Positions 44,420 to 52,952 are shown, counted from the stretch's first letter. The stretch: DNA of 64,000 nucleotides from CAVPDA01 sp963702495 (GCA_963702495.1 CAVPDA010000001.1:1-64000), one strand, 5' to 3'. The notes: generated by a model from the letters alone, not told the origin. Translations and numbers: made by a program.

Positions 44420-46006
44420 ATGAATAAATTGAACTGGACAGCGCTCCTAACGATTCTGGCGGCGTCATCGGGCATGGCGAGCACGCAGCAGGACGCGCCA
44501 CTGTCCTCGGCGGACGCCGCCACACCTGCCGCTCAACCCGCTGAAGTCAAGCTGGCCGCCGTCGAAGCCGCGGGCAAAGCGGCCGACAAACCCGCGACTC
44601 CAGCCGCCAGTACGGCTGCTGCCGCCAATCCGGCCTGTCCGCCCGCGGCGGCGAACGCGCCCGCCGCGGCCCCAGCGCCTGCCCCAGCGCCTGCCTCTGC
44701 CGCCAAGACCGTCCGCCGCAAGGCACCGGCGGCGGCCACAGCGCCCGCCGCCCCGGCCCGCGGCCCGACGCCGGGTGCATACGCCTACGGCTATGCTCCA
44801 CGCTACGCCATGCCGCCGGGGTACGGCACCGCGCCGGCCTATGCGCCGGGGTACGGCTACTATTCCGGGTACGGCGCCGCACCGGCCTATGGCTATTACC
44901 CCGGCTATTGGAGAGGGCCGGCATATCCCGTCCACCGCCGGCCCTGGGCCGGTCCGGCCTACGTCGCTCCGCCCGCCTACGCCGCTGCCCCTGCCTACGG
45001 ATACGCTCCGGGTTACGGCGGAGAGCCCGCCCAGGGCACGCGGGGATACCAGTACAGTTACCGCGACGATTCCGTGCCGGGCTATGGCGCCGGGCCGGGT
45101 TATGAATACGCCTACGGACCGGGATACGGCTACGGCTCCGGTCCAGGCTATGACTATTCGTACGGGTATGATTTCGATCCGGGCAATGGCTATGGTGCGA
45201 CGCCGGCGAACCGCGATGGGTATGGGTACGGCGGCTGGGACGACTCCTGGCGCAATACCTACAACGCCTGGGACAGCAATTGGCCGGACCAGCCCGCGGC
45301 ATGGAATGATTCGTGGGGCGGCGATTACGGCAGCCGTGCAGCGGTCGGGGGTTGGAACGACAATCCTTGGAACAGCGGATACGGCAATACCCAGGCGCAG
45401 GGCGCTGCAGCAAACAGTCAGAGTCAGGGAAATCCAGGCTACGGGTCCGGCCAGAATCAATGGAGCGACGATCCGTGGGGCGGCACTGCGGCGGCTCGCA
45501 ACTGGCAAAACAATCAATGGAATCGTGGGTACGCCTCCGAAGGCAATCAATGGAACCGCGACTACGCGTCCGGCCCCGATGGGCAATGGCGTGACGACTT
45601 CTGGAACGACGCCCCATGGTACGGCACTGGCGTTAACCGGCAGTGGGAGCCGGGCTACGGCTACGGATCGGGTTACGGCAACTGGAATGACGAGTCCTGG
45701 GGCGCCGCCCCCGGCGGCCGCGGCTGGGACAGCAACCAATGGAACCGCGGTAACGCCTATGGATCTGGCGACTCCCGCTGGCGCGACGACTTCTGGGGTG
45801 AGGCTCCGTGGTATGGCGCAGGCGACAACCGTTGGAGCGGAGCTCCGGTCGGCCGCGCCTGGGATTCCGATCCTTGGAATCGCGGCTACGGCTTCGCCGA
45901 TTCCCCGTGGCGCGACGACTTCTGGGGCGGCAATCCGGTCAACCGCGGCCCGGGCGCCGATCAGTGGGCCAGCGCTTATGGCCCCGGCTATGGCGGGTGG
46001 CGTTAG
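44420..46006 (+). CDS. Exported Gly/Tyr/Trp-rich low-complexity repeat protein
   Basis: The product has 528 residues. A signal-peptide-like start (about 1-22) leads into an Ala/Pro-rich linker (about 30-120), then a Gly/Tyr/Pro segment with AYGYAPGY-type repeats (about 120-275). The last half is rich in Trp, Asp, Asn and Arg, with WRDDFW repeated three times (QWRDDFWNDAPWYG, RWRDDFWGEAPWYG, PWRDDFWGGNP) and several NQWNRGY units. No fold was recognised. The composition is like sulfur-globule or matrix proteins, three of which lie 5 kb downstream. GGGAGGAAG precedes the ATG. A hairpin terminator follows. Confidence 0.7.
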   Translation: MNKLNWTALLTILAASSGMASTQQDAPLSSADAATPAAQPAEVKLAAVEAAGKAADKPATPAASTAAAANPACPPAAANAPAAAPAPAPAPASAAKTVRRKAPAAATAPAAPARGPTPGAYAYGYAPRYAMPPGYGTAPAYAPGYGYYSGYGAAPAYGYYPGYWRGPAYPVHRRPWAGPAYVAPPAYAAAPAYGYAPGYGGEPAQGTRGYQYSYRDDSVPGYGAGPGYEYAYGPGYGYGSGPGYDYSYGYDFDPGNGYGATPANRDGYGYGGWDDSWRNTYNAWDSNWPDQPAAWNDSWGGDYGSRAAVGGWNDNPWNSGYGNTQAQGAAANSQSQGNPGYGSGQNQWSDDPWGGTAAARNWQNNQWNRGYASEGNQWNRDYASGPDGQWRDDFWNDAPWYGTGVNRQWEPGYGYGSGYGNWNDESWGAAPGGRGWDSNQWNRGNAYGSGDSRWRDDFWGEAPWYGAGDNRWSGAPVGRAWDSDPWNRGYGFADSPWRDDFWGGNPVNRGPGADQWASAYGPGYGGWR

Positions 46007-46020
46007 CGCGACGGAGATTC

Positions 46021-46047
46021 GGGCGCGGCGGTGTCGACGCCGCGCCC
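46021..46047. terminator. Hairpin between convergent genes
   Basis: GGGCGCGGCG (46021-46030) and CGCCGCGCCC (46038-46047) are exact complements around GTGTCGA. It lies between the convergent stops of the repeat protein and PfkB kinase genes. There is no T-run on either side. Confidence 0.65.
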
Positions 46048-47033
46048 TAAGCGGACCTGCGGAAGCGGCTTCCCGGGCGGACGGCACCTGCCCGCTGGAA
46101 AGGCTGCAACGCTTCGACCTGGACTTCGCGCGCCAAGCGTTCCACGTCCGCGCGCGTCACTTCTGCCGCCATAGGCGTGAGCGCGTTGGCGCTTCCGGCC
46201 GCAGTGCCCCAGCGGCAGGCTTCGCCCAAGTCGGCGCCGCGCAACAGTTGCCACACCAACGCCGCCGCTACCGCATCGCCGGATCCGATCGGATTCCGCG
46301 CTGCGATCCGTGGCGGCACCACGCGCCAGAATCTCTGCCCATCGAACGCGAGCGTCGGGCCATTACCGCTGGAAACCACCACCCGCGTCGCGCCCAACTC
46401 CCATAGGTCGCGCATGGCCTGCTGTACGGCCGGTTCATCCGGGAGATCGCGCCCCATGGTGACGCACAGTTCGTCAAGGTTCGGCTTGACGAGGTCGGGA
46501 TTCCCCTTCAGCGCCTCCGCCAGCGCCGGTCCCTGGGCGTCGACCACGGCCAATACGCCGGCCTTGCGCGCGGCGCGGGTGCATCGCAGGTAGAAATCCG
46601 CCGGCCCGCCGGGGGTCAGACTTCCCGACATCACCGCCGCCCGGCAGCTTCCGACGCGTTCCCGGAACAGCGACAGAAGCCGCTCGTACTCCGTCGCTTC
46701 GACGGGCCGGCTCTCCTCCACCAATTCCGTCGCCGTGCCCGAGTCTTCGTCCAGTGCGGTCAAGCACTGCCGCGTTTCAGCAGGCACCGGCACGAATTCC
46801 ATCCAGATACCGCGTTGCGCCAAGTGCGAGCGCAGCCATGCGCCGCGCTCACCGCCGAGGAAACCCATGGCCAGCGGTGATTCCCCCAGCGCGTGCAATA
46901 CCTTCGCTACATTCACCGACTTGCCGCCTGCGCCGTCGATGGTGGTGGTGGCACGATGGACGCCATCGAGCACCAGGCGGCGGAAGACCATCACGCGCTG
47001 GACGGCGGGGGTAGGTCCGAGACACAGGATCAT
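46047..47033 (-). CDS. PfkB-family sugar-phosphate kinase (1-phosphofructokinase/tagatose kinase type)
   Basis: The product has 328 residues. LCLGPTPAVQRVMVF opens it in the 1-phosphofructokinase style. GGKSVNVAKVLHALGESPLA (about 37-56) is PfkB signature 1. SGSLTPGGPADFY and VKPNLDELC follow, and NPIGSGDAVAAALVWQLLRG (about 253-272) is signature 2 with the catalytic aspartate, with GSGD replacing the usual GAGD. It phosphorylates a hexose or hexose phosphate; the exact sugar is unknown. No PTS or sugar transport gene is adjacent. Confidence 0.82.
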   Translation of the reverse strand: MILCLGPTPAVQRVMVFRRLVLDGVHRATTTIDGAGGKSVNVAKVLHALGESPLAMGFLGGERGAWLRSHLAQRGIWMEFVPVPAETRQCLTALDEDSGTATELVEESRPVEATEYERLLSLFRERVGSCRAAVMSGSLTPGGPADFYLRCTRAARKAGVLAVVDAQGPALAEALKGNPDLVKPNLDELCVTMGRDLPDEPAVQQAMRDLWELGATRVVVSSGNGPTLAFDGQRFWRVVPPRIAARNPIGSGDAVAAALVWQLLRGADLGEACRWGTAAGSANALTPMAAEVTRADVERLAREVQVEALQPFQRAGAVRPGSRFRRSA

Positions 47034-47259
47034 GAGTTTGCTCCGACTTCATCTTGGACTGACGCGACCGCCTCCATGCAGAGCCGGCGCCGATCGACGG
47101 TCCGATCTTGCCACAGCCGCCGCGCACTGCCTGCGACGGCCGTCACGGCAATGCCTCCCTCGATTGCTCGCACGAGAATGTCGGGCGTCCGCCCGCGGGT
47201 TCGATAGCTGTTGGATAATCCCGCCTCAAGCGAACAGAGCGTAGCAATACCACCACGCC

Positions 47260-47868
47260 ATGATGATCGGCTCCCTGCCCCACAACGTTGCCCTCGCCGC
47301 CCATCCGCAGGCGCGCAGCCCGTCGGTGTATGGCGTCCAGGTGCGCCTCGCTGCGGCGCCCGGCAGATGCCTTGCCCTCACCTATTCTCTCGCCGGCGAG
47401 CTTTGCCGTCTGCGTATTCCCCATCCGCTGCCGCCAAGCCGGGCGGACGGGCTTTGGCGCCATACCTGCCTCGAGGTCTTTGTTGCGGTGAAGGGGAAAG
47501 CAGCGTACGCCGAGCTCAACCTGGCGCCCTCCGGCCAGTGGGCGGCCTATGCCTTTCGCATCTATCGCGACGGTGCGCCGTTGCCGCAGGAGATGAATCC
47601 GGAGATCGCCGTGCGCCGTCTCCCCGCTGGGCTCGAACTCGATGCCGTCGTTCGCCTGGATCGCCTGCTGCCGTCGTGGCGCGCGCGCGGCCGCCTGCGC
47701 GTCGGCCTGTCCGCGGTGGTGGAGGACGAGGCCGGTGTCCTCTCCTACTGGGCGATCGCGCATCCGCCGGGGGCACCCGATTTCCATCATCCACATGCCT
47801 TCGCCCTGGAACTCGATGCGCCGCAAATGGCGGCGATCAGCGATCCGGCGCCGGGGGTGAACCCATGA
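47260..47868 (+). CDS. DOMON-like domain protein
   Basis: The product has 202 residues. It is predicted mostly beta. CRLRIPHPLPPSRADGLWRH, TCLEVFVAVKGKAAYAELNL and APSGQWAAYAFRIYRDG fit the DOMON-like/type 9 carbohydrate-binding fold, which binds haem or sugars. No signal peptide is seen, so it may be cytoplasmic. The stop overlaps the NamZ start (ATGA), so the two are translated together and may work on the same cell-wall sugar. Confidence 0.75.
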   Translation: MMIGSLPHNVALAAHPQARSPSVYGVQVRLAAAPGRCLALTYSLAGELCRLRIPHPLPPSRADGLWRHTCLEVFVAVKGKAAYAELNLAPSGQWAAYAFRIYRDGAPLPQEMNPEIAVRRLPAGLELDAVVRLDRLLPSWRARGRLRVGLSAVVEDEAGVLSYWAIAHPPGAPDFHHPHAFALELDAPQMAAISDPAPGVNP

Positions 47869-49070
47869 AATTCGGCATCGACCGACTGCTGGAACAGCCG
47901 ACGCTGCGCAGGCCGCTGGCGGGACGCCGCGTGGCCCTGCTCGCCCATCCTGCTTCGGTGACGCGCCACCTCACGCATTCGCTCGACGCCCTTGCCGCAC
48001 TCGATGACATCGAGCTGGTCGCCGCATTCGGCCCACAACACGGACTGCGTGGTGACAAACAGGACAACATGATCGAGTCGCCGGATTACCGCGACCCGGT
48101 GCACGGCATCCCGGTCTTCAGTCTCTATGGAAAGGTGCGCCGTCCGACAGCGGAAATGATGGACACCTTCGACGTGCTGCTGGTCGATCTGCAGGATCTG
48201 GGCTGCCGCATCTACACGTTCGTGACGACGCTGCGCTACGTCCTGGAAGCGGCCGCCGAGCACGGCAAAGCGGTCTGGGTTCTGGACCGTCCCAATCCGG
48301 CCGGTCGTCCCGTGGAGGGGCTGCGGCTGCGTACGGGCTGGGAGAGCTTCGTCGGCGCGGGGCCGCTGCCGATGCGCCACGGCATCACGCTGGGAGAACT
48401 CGCCATTTGGTTCGTGCGCTCCCTGCGTCTGGACGTGGACTGCGAAGTGGTGCGCATGGACCGCTGGGAGAGCGCGAGCGGCCCCGGCTTCGGCTGGCCA
48501 CTCGCCCGTCGCCCGTGGGTGAATCCGAGTCCGAACGCCTCCAACGTGTGGATGGCCCGCTGCTATGCCGGTACCGTGATGCTGGAAGGCACCACGCTGT
48601 CGGAAGGGCGCGGCACGACCCGCCCGCTGGAACTGTTCGGGGCGCCCGACATCGAGCCGCGCGCCCTCGTCGAACGCATGGCGGCGCTCGCTCCTCAATG
48701 GATGCGCGGTTGCCGACTTCGGGAGTGCTGGTTCGAGCCCATGTTCCACAAGCATGCCGGGAAACTTTGCGCAGGCATCCAGATCCACGTCGACGACGAC
48801 GCCTACGACCATGGCGCGTTTCGACCATGGCGCCTGCAAGCCCTCGCCTTCAAGGCGCTGCGCAGCCTGCGCCCGGAATATGAGCTGTGGCGCGACTTTC
48901 CATACGAGTACGAGTTCGAGCGCCTGGCCATCGATCTCATCAACGGTAGCGAACTGTTGCGCCTATGGGTGGACGATCCCGCCGCCGGGCCGGAAGATCT
49001 GGAGGCAGCGGCGTGTTCTGATGAGGCGTCGTGGGTCGAGGAGCGTGCCTCTGTCCTTCTCTATCGTTGA
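47865..49070 (+). CDS. DUF1343 / NamZ-type exo-beta-N-acetylmuramidase
   Basis: The product has 401 residues, a normal length. VALLAHPASVTRHLTHSLDA, LVAAFGPQHGLRGDKQDNM, VDLQDLGCRIYTFVTTLRY, WVLDRPNPAGRP, VNPSPNASNVWMARCY and TLSEGRGTTRPLELFGAP are the family blocks. NamZ enzymes remove MurNAc from the non-reducing end of peptidoglycan fragments, serving wall recycling. No signal peptide is present, which suggests a cytoplasmic role or an unrecognised export route. It is coupled to the DOMON-like gene. Confidence 0.88.
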   Translation: MKFGIDRLLEQPTLRRPLAGRRVALLAHPASVTRHLTHSLDALAALDDIELVAAFGPQHGLRGDKQDNMIESPDYRDPVHGIPVFSLYGKVRRPTAEMMDTFDVLLVDLQDLGCRIYTFVTTLRYVLEAAAEHGKAVWVLDRPNPAGRPVEGLRLRTGWESFVGAGPLPMRHGITLGELAIWFVRSLRLDVDCEVVRMDRWESASGPGFGWPLARRPWVNPSPNASNVWMARCYAGTVMLEGTTLSEGRGTTRPLELFGAPDIEPRALVERMAALAPQWMRGCRLRECWFEPMFHKHAGKLCAGIQIHVDDDAYDHGAFRPWRLQALAFKALRSLRPEYELWRDFPYEYEFERLAIDLINGSELLRLWVDDPAAGPEDLEAAACSDEASWVEERASVLLYR

Positions 49071-49317
49071 ATATTCGCCGTCGCAGACGGCCGAACGGCT
49101 CGCCGGCATGGCCGGAACACCTTCTGCCGAATCATCCCCCGTCCCGCCAGTCTGATCAGAGAACAGTGCCGGTGCTGCGCGAAAGTCCCAATGCGCCGCT
49201 GCCATGTGCCCGCTGCCGGATGCGTGCGCGACAGCATGAGTGCGCCGTGTACGGCCCTTCGCCAGAGGGCGTGTGAGATGCGTTGCGCAAGTGCACGGGG
49301 TGTATGCGGGATGGGGG
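49071..49317. other. Intergenic region upstream of the TPR gene promoter
   Basis: About 250 bases after the NamZ stop with no recognised gene, repeat or RNA. The base composition stays GC-rich until 49318, where an AT-rich promoter region begins. Confidence 0.4.
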
Positions 49318-49346
49318 TTGACATGAACATTAGAAATTGCTAATGT
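49318..49346 (+). promoter_or_regulatory. Sigma70 promoter with overlapping palindromic operator
   Basis: TTGACA (49318-49323) and TAATGT (49341-49346) are 17 bases apart, a near-ideal promoter. ACATTAG (49327-49333) and CTAATGT (49340-49346) form a 7-bp inverted repeat with a six-base spacer covering the -10 box, the shape of a repressor site. The TPR protein gene starts 118 bases downstream. Confidence 0.75.
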
Positions 49347-49463
49347 AATTATGTAGCGTTATGGTGTTGTGCCGTTCAACAGGGGGAGTCAACAGAGTGC
49401 CATGACAATGCGCCCCTCGCGAACCGGTCCGGATCCCCTTTTCATTCATTCAGGAGGAAGGCT

Positions 49464-50081
49464 ATGGAAGCGCAAGTAGCGAACGAAGCGGTGGTGCAGA
49501 CGCCATCGACCGAATCCAATCCGAAACAAAAAACCTCTCTGCTGAAGCGGACACCGAAATGGGCGCTGTATGCGTTGGGTGGCCTGATCGTGGCGGCTGT
49601 CCTGGCATTCGGTTATACCCAACACTGGTTCAAGCTGGGCAAGTTCGGCAGCGCGGAGAAATCCGTTGAGGCGGTGAGCGCCGTGGCACCCGCTACCGCG
49701 CCAGTAGCGGCGCCGGAAGCTGCACCGGCCGCAGTGGCTGCATCCGACGAGGGCCTGGTAAAGGCACGTCAAGCCTACGCTTCGGGCGACGTGCAAGGCG
49801 CAATCAACGCGTACCGGGAACTGCTGACCAAGAACCCAAACGACATCGGCGCCATGGGAGAACTCGGCAACGTGCTGTATGCGACCGGCGGCAGTACGCA
49901 AGCCGCCCAGACCTACTTCGACGCAGCGAACTTGGCGCTCGCGCAGGGAAACCAACAGGTGGCCGAGACTCTGCTGCCGGTGATCGAAGAGGGCAATCCG
50001 ATGTTGGCCGACCAACTGCATGACAAGCTGTTCGACGCCCAAATGCGTGCAGATGGTTTCAACCCCGAGCAGCAAGGCTAA
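49464..50081 (+). CDS. Membrane-anchored TPR protein
   Basis: The product has 205 residues. A basic cytoplasmic start (about 1-33) leads to one membrane helix (WALYALGGLIVAAVLAFGYT, about 33-52). An Ala/Pro-rich linker (about 70-92) follows, then tetratricopeptide-type helices (about 95-190: VKARQAYASGDVQGAINAYR, NDIGAMGELGNVLYATG). The TPR part should lie in the periplasm. AGGAGGAAGG stands before the ATG. It is the first gene after the strong promoter at 49318 and precedes the sulfur-globule-like genes, so a role in their assembly is possible. Confidence 0.75.
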   Translation: MEAQVANEAVVQTPSTESNPKQKTSLLKRTPKWALYALGGLIVAAVLAFGYTQHWFKLGKFGSAEKSVEAVSAVAPATAPVAAPEAAPAAVAASDEGLVKARQAYASGDVQGAINAYRELLTKNPNDIGAMGELGNVLYATGGSTQAAQTYFDAANLALAQGNQQVAETLLPVIEEGNPMLADQLHDKLFDAQMRADGFNPEQQG

Positions 50082-50240
50082 GACCCACCGTACGACCCGC
50101 GGCCCGATCCGCACTTCAGGAATCGGGACCAGGGTCCGACCCGGTCAGCCAACGCGCAGCGGCTAGGTTAGTTCCTCGGGGATCTGCACGGTTGGCGCAA
50201 TGAGTGCATGTAACTGCTAATCTTTTCTTTGGAGAGAGTG

Positions 50241-50651
50241 ATGAGGACTTTTGGCAAATTGGCGATCACCCTTGCAGTTGGAATGCTGGCCGGCAGCGCG
50301 CTCGCCCAGCAGCAACAATCCGCGCCGGCCAGCCCGCAGGGTCAGGTGGCTCCCCAGACTGCGCCGGGTGGCTATTACGGTGGCCCGGGTTACGGGAATC
50401 CGTGGGGTGGCGGCTATCCGGGCGCTTGGGGCGCCCCGGTCTACGGTGGCTATCCCGGCTACGGCTATCCCGGCTACTACGGCTACCCCGGTTATGGCTA
50501 CGGCCCTTGGGGTGACGGCTACGGCTACGGCCGCGGCTACGGCAGGGGTCGCGGTCGCGCCAGCGGCAACTTCAGCTTCGGCGGCGGCGGCGACCTGGGC
50601 GGCTGGGGTGACGGCCGTGGTGACTACTACGATCGCGGCTATTGGTGGTAA
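50241..50651 (+). CDS. Exported sulfur-globule-like Gly/Tyr-rich protein 1
   Basis: The product has 136 residues. A clear signal peptide (1-22, ending SALA) is followed by a short Gln/Ala/Pro stretch and a long Gly-Tyr-Pro repeat region (GGYPGYGYPGYYGYPGYGYG). It ends in an Arg/Gly region (GYGRGYGRGRGRASG), a FSFGGGGDLGGWGDGRG block and a final YWW. Composition and layout fit sulfur globule family proteins, which coat sulfur deposits in sulfur oxidisers. A TTG at 50229 is in frame, but GGAGAGAG before ATG 50241 decides the start. Confidence 0.7.
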   Translation: MRTFGKLAITLAVGMLAGSALAQQQQSAPASPQGQVAPQTAPGGYYGGPGYGNPWGGGYPGAWGAPVYGGYPGYGYPGYYGYPGYGYGPWGDGYGYGRGYGRGRGRASGNFSFGGGGDLGGWGDGRGDYYDRGYWW

Positions 50652-50677
50652 GTCGTTTCGAGTAAGGCTTCAGGGGG

Positions 50678-50709
50678 CGCATTCGCCGCCGGAAACGGCA
50701 GCGAATGCG
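50678..50709 (+). terminator. Strong stem-loop between sulfur-globule-like genes 1 and 2
   Basis: CGCATTCGCCGCCG (50678-50691) pairs almost fully with CGGCAGCGAATGCG (50696-50709) around GAAA. The outer CAGG and CCTG extend it. There is no T-run, so it may act as an RNA-stabilising or partial termination structure that sets relative amounts of the two proteins. Confidence 0.55.
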
Positions 50710-50796
50710 ACCTGAAAGGGAGCGGCATGCGCCACGGTGCCATAGTGCTCCGGGCGCGTGTCAGCGGATTTGCACTCGCACACGGAGGATATCCTC

Positions 50797-51024
50797 ATGA
50801 ACCGCATCACTAAGTCTTTGGCGATCGCCTCGTTGGCGGCAGCGGTCCTGGCGCCGGTTGCCACTGACGCCCAAGCCTGGTGGGATCATCCGGGTTGGGG
50901 ACCCTACGGCGGCTATCCGTACTACGGCGCCGGTCCGTGGGGGGGCTACCCCTACTACGGCGGCTATCCCTACTATGGCGGCGGTCCCTGGCATCGGGGG
51001 CCGTGGCGCCGGTGGTGGTGGTAA
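50797..51024 (+). CDS. Exported sulfur-globule-like protein 2
   Basis: The product has 75 residues. The signal peptide (1-27) is MNRITKSLAIASLAAAVLAP and on to TDAQA. The mature part of about 48 residues is nearly all Gly, Tyr, Trp and Pro (WGPYGGYPYYGAGPWGGYPY) and ends RRWWW. It is the shortest of three tandem genes of this kind. GGAGG stands 8 bases before the ATG. The match to sulfur globule proteins is by composition, size and export signal. Confidence 0.7.
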   Translation: MNRITKSLAIASLAAAVLAPVATDAQAWWDHPGWGPYGGYPYYGAGPWGGYPYYGGYPYYGGGPWHRGPWRRWWW

Positions 51025-51177
51025 CCGAAAGCAAGTCGATCGAGTAGCAGTTGGGGCCGGTCCGCTGCCGACGCAGGTGGCGGACATGGTCTCAAGGCGG
51101 CGCCTGCACGCGTCGCGGACGGCACGACTTCCCGGCGGCACGCAGGCGAGTTCGCAATCGGACTGGGAGGATCAAAA

Positions 51178-51486
51178 ATGCGTCAATTCAAGAAACAGTT
51201 GGCCATCGCTGCGTTGGTGGCAGCCGTGTTGGCCCCGGTGGCGGGCGATGCACAAGCTTGGTGGGGCGGCCCGTGGGGCGGCTATCCCGGATATGGCTAT
51301 TCGCCGTGGGGCGGCTATCCCGGATATGGCGGCTGGGGACCTTGGGACGACTACGGCTACGGACGCGGTTATGGGCGCGGCTACGGACGCGGCCGCGCAA
51401 CCTTCAGTTTCGGCGGCGACCTGGGCGGCTGGGGCGACGGCCTCGGCAATGGCTGGGGGAACCCCTGGAACAACTGGTGGTGGTAA
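51178..51486 (+). CDS. Exported sulfur-globule-like protein 3
   Basis: The product has 102 residues. The signal peptide (about 1-27: QLAIAALVAAVLAPVAGDA) closely resembles that of protein 2. The mature part has WGGPWGGYPGYGYSPWGGYP, the Arg/Gly segment RGYGRGYGRGRATFSFGGDL shared with protein 1, and ends NNWWW. The mixture of features shared with both neighbours supports origin by tandem duplication. GGGAGG precedes the ATG. Confidence 0.72.
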   Translation: MRQFKKQLAIAALVAAVLAPVAGDAQAWWGGPWGGYPGYGYSPWGGYPGYGGWGPWDDYGYGRGYGRGYGRGRATFSFGGDLGGWGDGLGNGWGNPWNNWWW

Positions 51487-51512
51487 CCGAGACAAGCGAC
51501 TGAATGCGCTCA

Positions 51513-51533
51513 CGGGCGGGATCATCCCGCCCG
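51513..51533. terminator. Palindromic hairpin after the sulfur-globule-like genes
   Basis: CGGGCGGGAT (51513-51522) and ATCCCGCCCG (51524-51533) are exact complements around one base. It follows the third gene by 26 bases and probably ends or protects its transcript. A T-run is absent. Confidence 0.55.
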
Positions 51534-51698
51534 GCGCAGTCACCACGAGCCGTTCCGGCAATTGCCAAGCCGGCGGTCAATCCCCGCTGTTCTCCCGCAC
51601 GACGTCTCGCCACACCGGCGACTAAAGCAGAGTCACAATGTCGTGCACGCCAGCGCGAAACCGGCATACCTGCCGGGATAACGGGAGGGGGATAGACC

Positions 51699-52079
51699 AT
51701 GACGATCGTCGCCATGAACCACTTTACCGTCCTTGCACAGGACTTGGAGGCGACTAGGGAATTCTACGCGGATGTCCTGGGTCTGACCGAGGGACCGCGC
51801 CCGAACCTTGGATTCCCGGGCGCCTGGTTCTACATCGGAGACACGCCGGCACTGCACGTCGTTGCCGGACGGCCTCTCCCCGCCGACCCCCGCGGTGTGC
51901 TGGACCACATGGCGTTCAGCGCCACCGATCTGGCCGGAACGGTACGCAAACTCGAGGCGCGAGGGGTTCGCCACGACCTGCGCCGCCAGCCCGAATCCGG
52001 ACTGTGGCAACTGTTCTGCTTCGACCCCAACGGCGCTCGGGTGGAACTGGATTTCTCTGCCGACGAGCCGGTGCGTTGA
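51699..52079 (+). CDS. VOC-superfamily (glyoxalase-like) protein
   Basis: The product has 126 residues and forms one glyoxalase/bleomycin-resistance-type domain: MNHFTVLAQDLEATREFYAD, VLGLTEGPRPNLGFPGAWFY, VLDHMAFSATDLAGTVRKLE and LFCFDPNGARVELDF. Metal ligands are likely the histidines in NHFTV and LDHMAF and the glutamate near the end. Activity could be isomerase, dioxygenase or thiol-type resistance. The gene stands alone. Confidence 0.85.
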   Translation: MTIVAMNHFTVLAQDLEATREFYADVLGLTEGPRPNLGFPGAWFYIGDTPALHVVAGRPLPADPRGVLDHMAFSATDLAGTVRKLEARGVRHDLRRQPESGLWQLFCFDPNGARVELDFSADEPVR

Positions 52080-52498
52080 GAAATATCAGATGGCAATCGT
52101 GGCGACGGTCAATGACGACGGCCGGTGTCGCTGTCGGATGGGTCCGATCATGCATGCGACGCGCCTCCTCGTGCGGCCGCACAAAAATCGAAACGGTGCG
52201 GCACTTTTCAGACGGCCGGTTTCTAGCCTTCTGACATACGCTTTGCCGCTTTCGCAAGGCGCTGAAGGGCTGATTCGCGGCGAAGGCTCGCCTGGGAAAC
52301 GCCACTGCCGGAGCGCACGTAGGCGGCGGCAGGGGACCGCGCAATTCCAGCTCGCCCGCCCCTGCCCTGCCGCTGCAGGCGACTGCGCATTCGGAGTTGG
52401 CAAGGCCCACCGCCAAACATCTTGAGGCGGTACACGCGAGTTGTCAGCGCCGTTCTGAGAGTCGTCTGAACTTGGCGATGTGAAACCGGTGGATTGTA
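52080..52498. other. 419-base region without a recognised gene
   Basis: Open frames exist on both strands but lack ribosome sites and recognisable products. No known RNA or repeat was seen. Confidence 0.4.
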
Positions 52499-52777
52499 TT
52501 GGTCGATGTTGTTCGACCGTTCGCCCCGAGCATCTCGATCACGCGTTCTCTTCTGGAGTCTCTCGCTCGCTTGGGCTGGGAGCCCGGCAGCGGCGCGGCG
52601 CGCGCCCTGGGGACCTCCGACCTCTACGTAGCCAATGTGACGGGGTCCTTCATTCCCACCGGGCCGCCGTCGTGTGACATTTTTCCTACGGTCGGGCGGT
52701 ATCGGGTCAAGGTTGTGACGAAATCCATTGATCTCCGGGGCAAATTTGCGGACGATACTTACAAACGAAAAGGATAG
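52499..52777 (+). CDS. Doubtful small hypothetical ORF
   Basis: The frame has 92 codons from a TTG start. The product (SLLESLARLGWEPGSGAARA and on, ending DLRGKFADDTYKRKG) has no recognised domain and no clear ribosome site. Codon use drifts from GC-rich to AT-richer third positions along its length. It may be chance or a gene fragment. Confidence 0.22.
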   Translation: MVDVVRPFAPSISITRSLLESLARLGWEPGSGAARALGTSDLYVANVTGSFIPTGPPSCDIFPTVGRYRVKVVTKSIDLRGKFADDTYKRKG

Positions 52778-52925
52778 GTGGTTCGGTAAGTAGGCGACTG
52801 TGATTCGCCGATGTTTCCAACGGGAAATCTTCCTGGCTCACCGCGGTCCGACGAGGTGTATCGCTTTGGCTTCAACGAACGCTTCAGCAATCGCCTGAAG
52901 TGACAATAAGAAGAAGAAATTCGCC

Positions 52926-52952
52926 AACCCCGCTCCGGCGGGGTTTGTCTTT
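52926..52952 (+). terminator. Rho-independent terminator, plus strand
   Basis: AACCCCGC (52926-52933) pairs with GCGGGGTT (52938-52945) around TCCG, followed by TGTCTTTT. It ends whatever transcript crosses 52.5-52.9 kb on the plus strand. Confidence 0.8.

Noticed and set aside
44465..46087. A 540-codon minus-strand frame opposite the Gly/Tyr/Trp-rich gene
   Set aside because: It mirrors the repeats of the plus-strand gene, which has a signal peptide and a good ribosome site.
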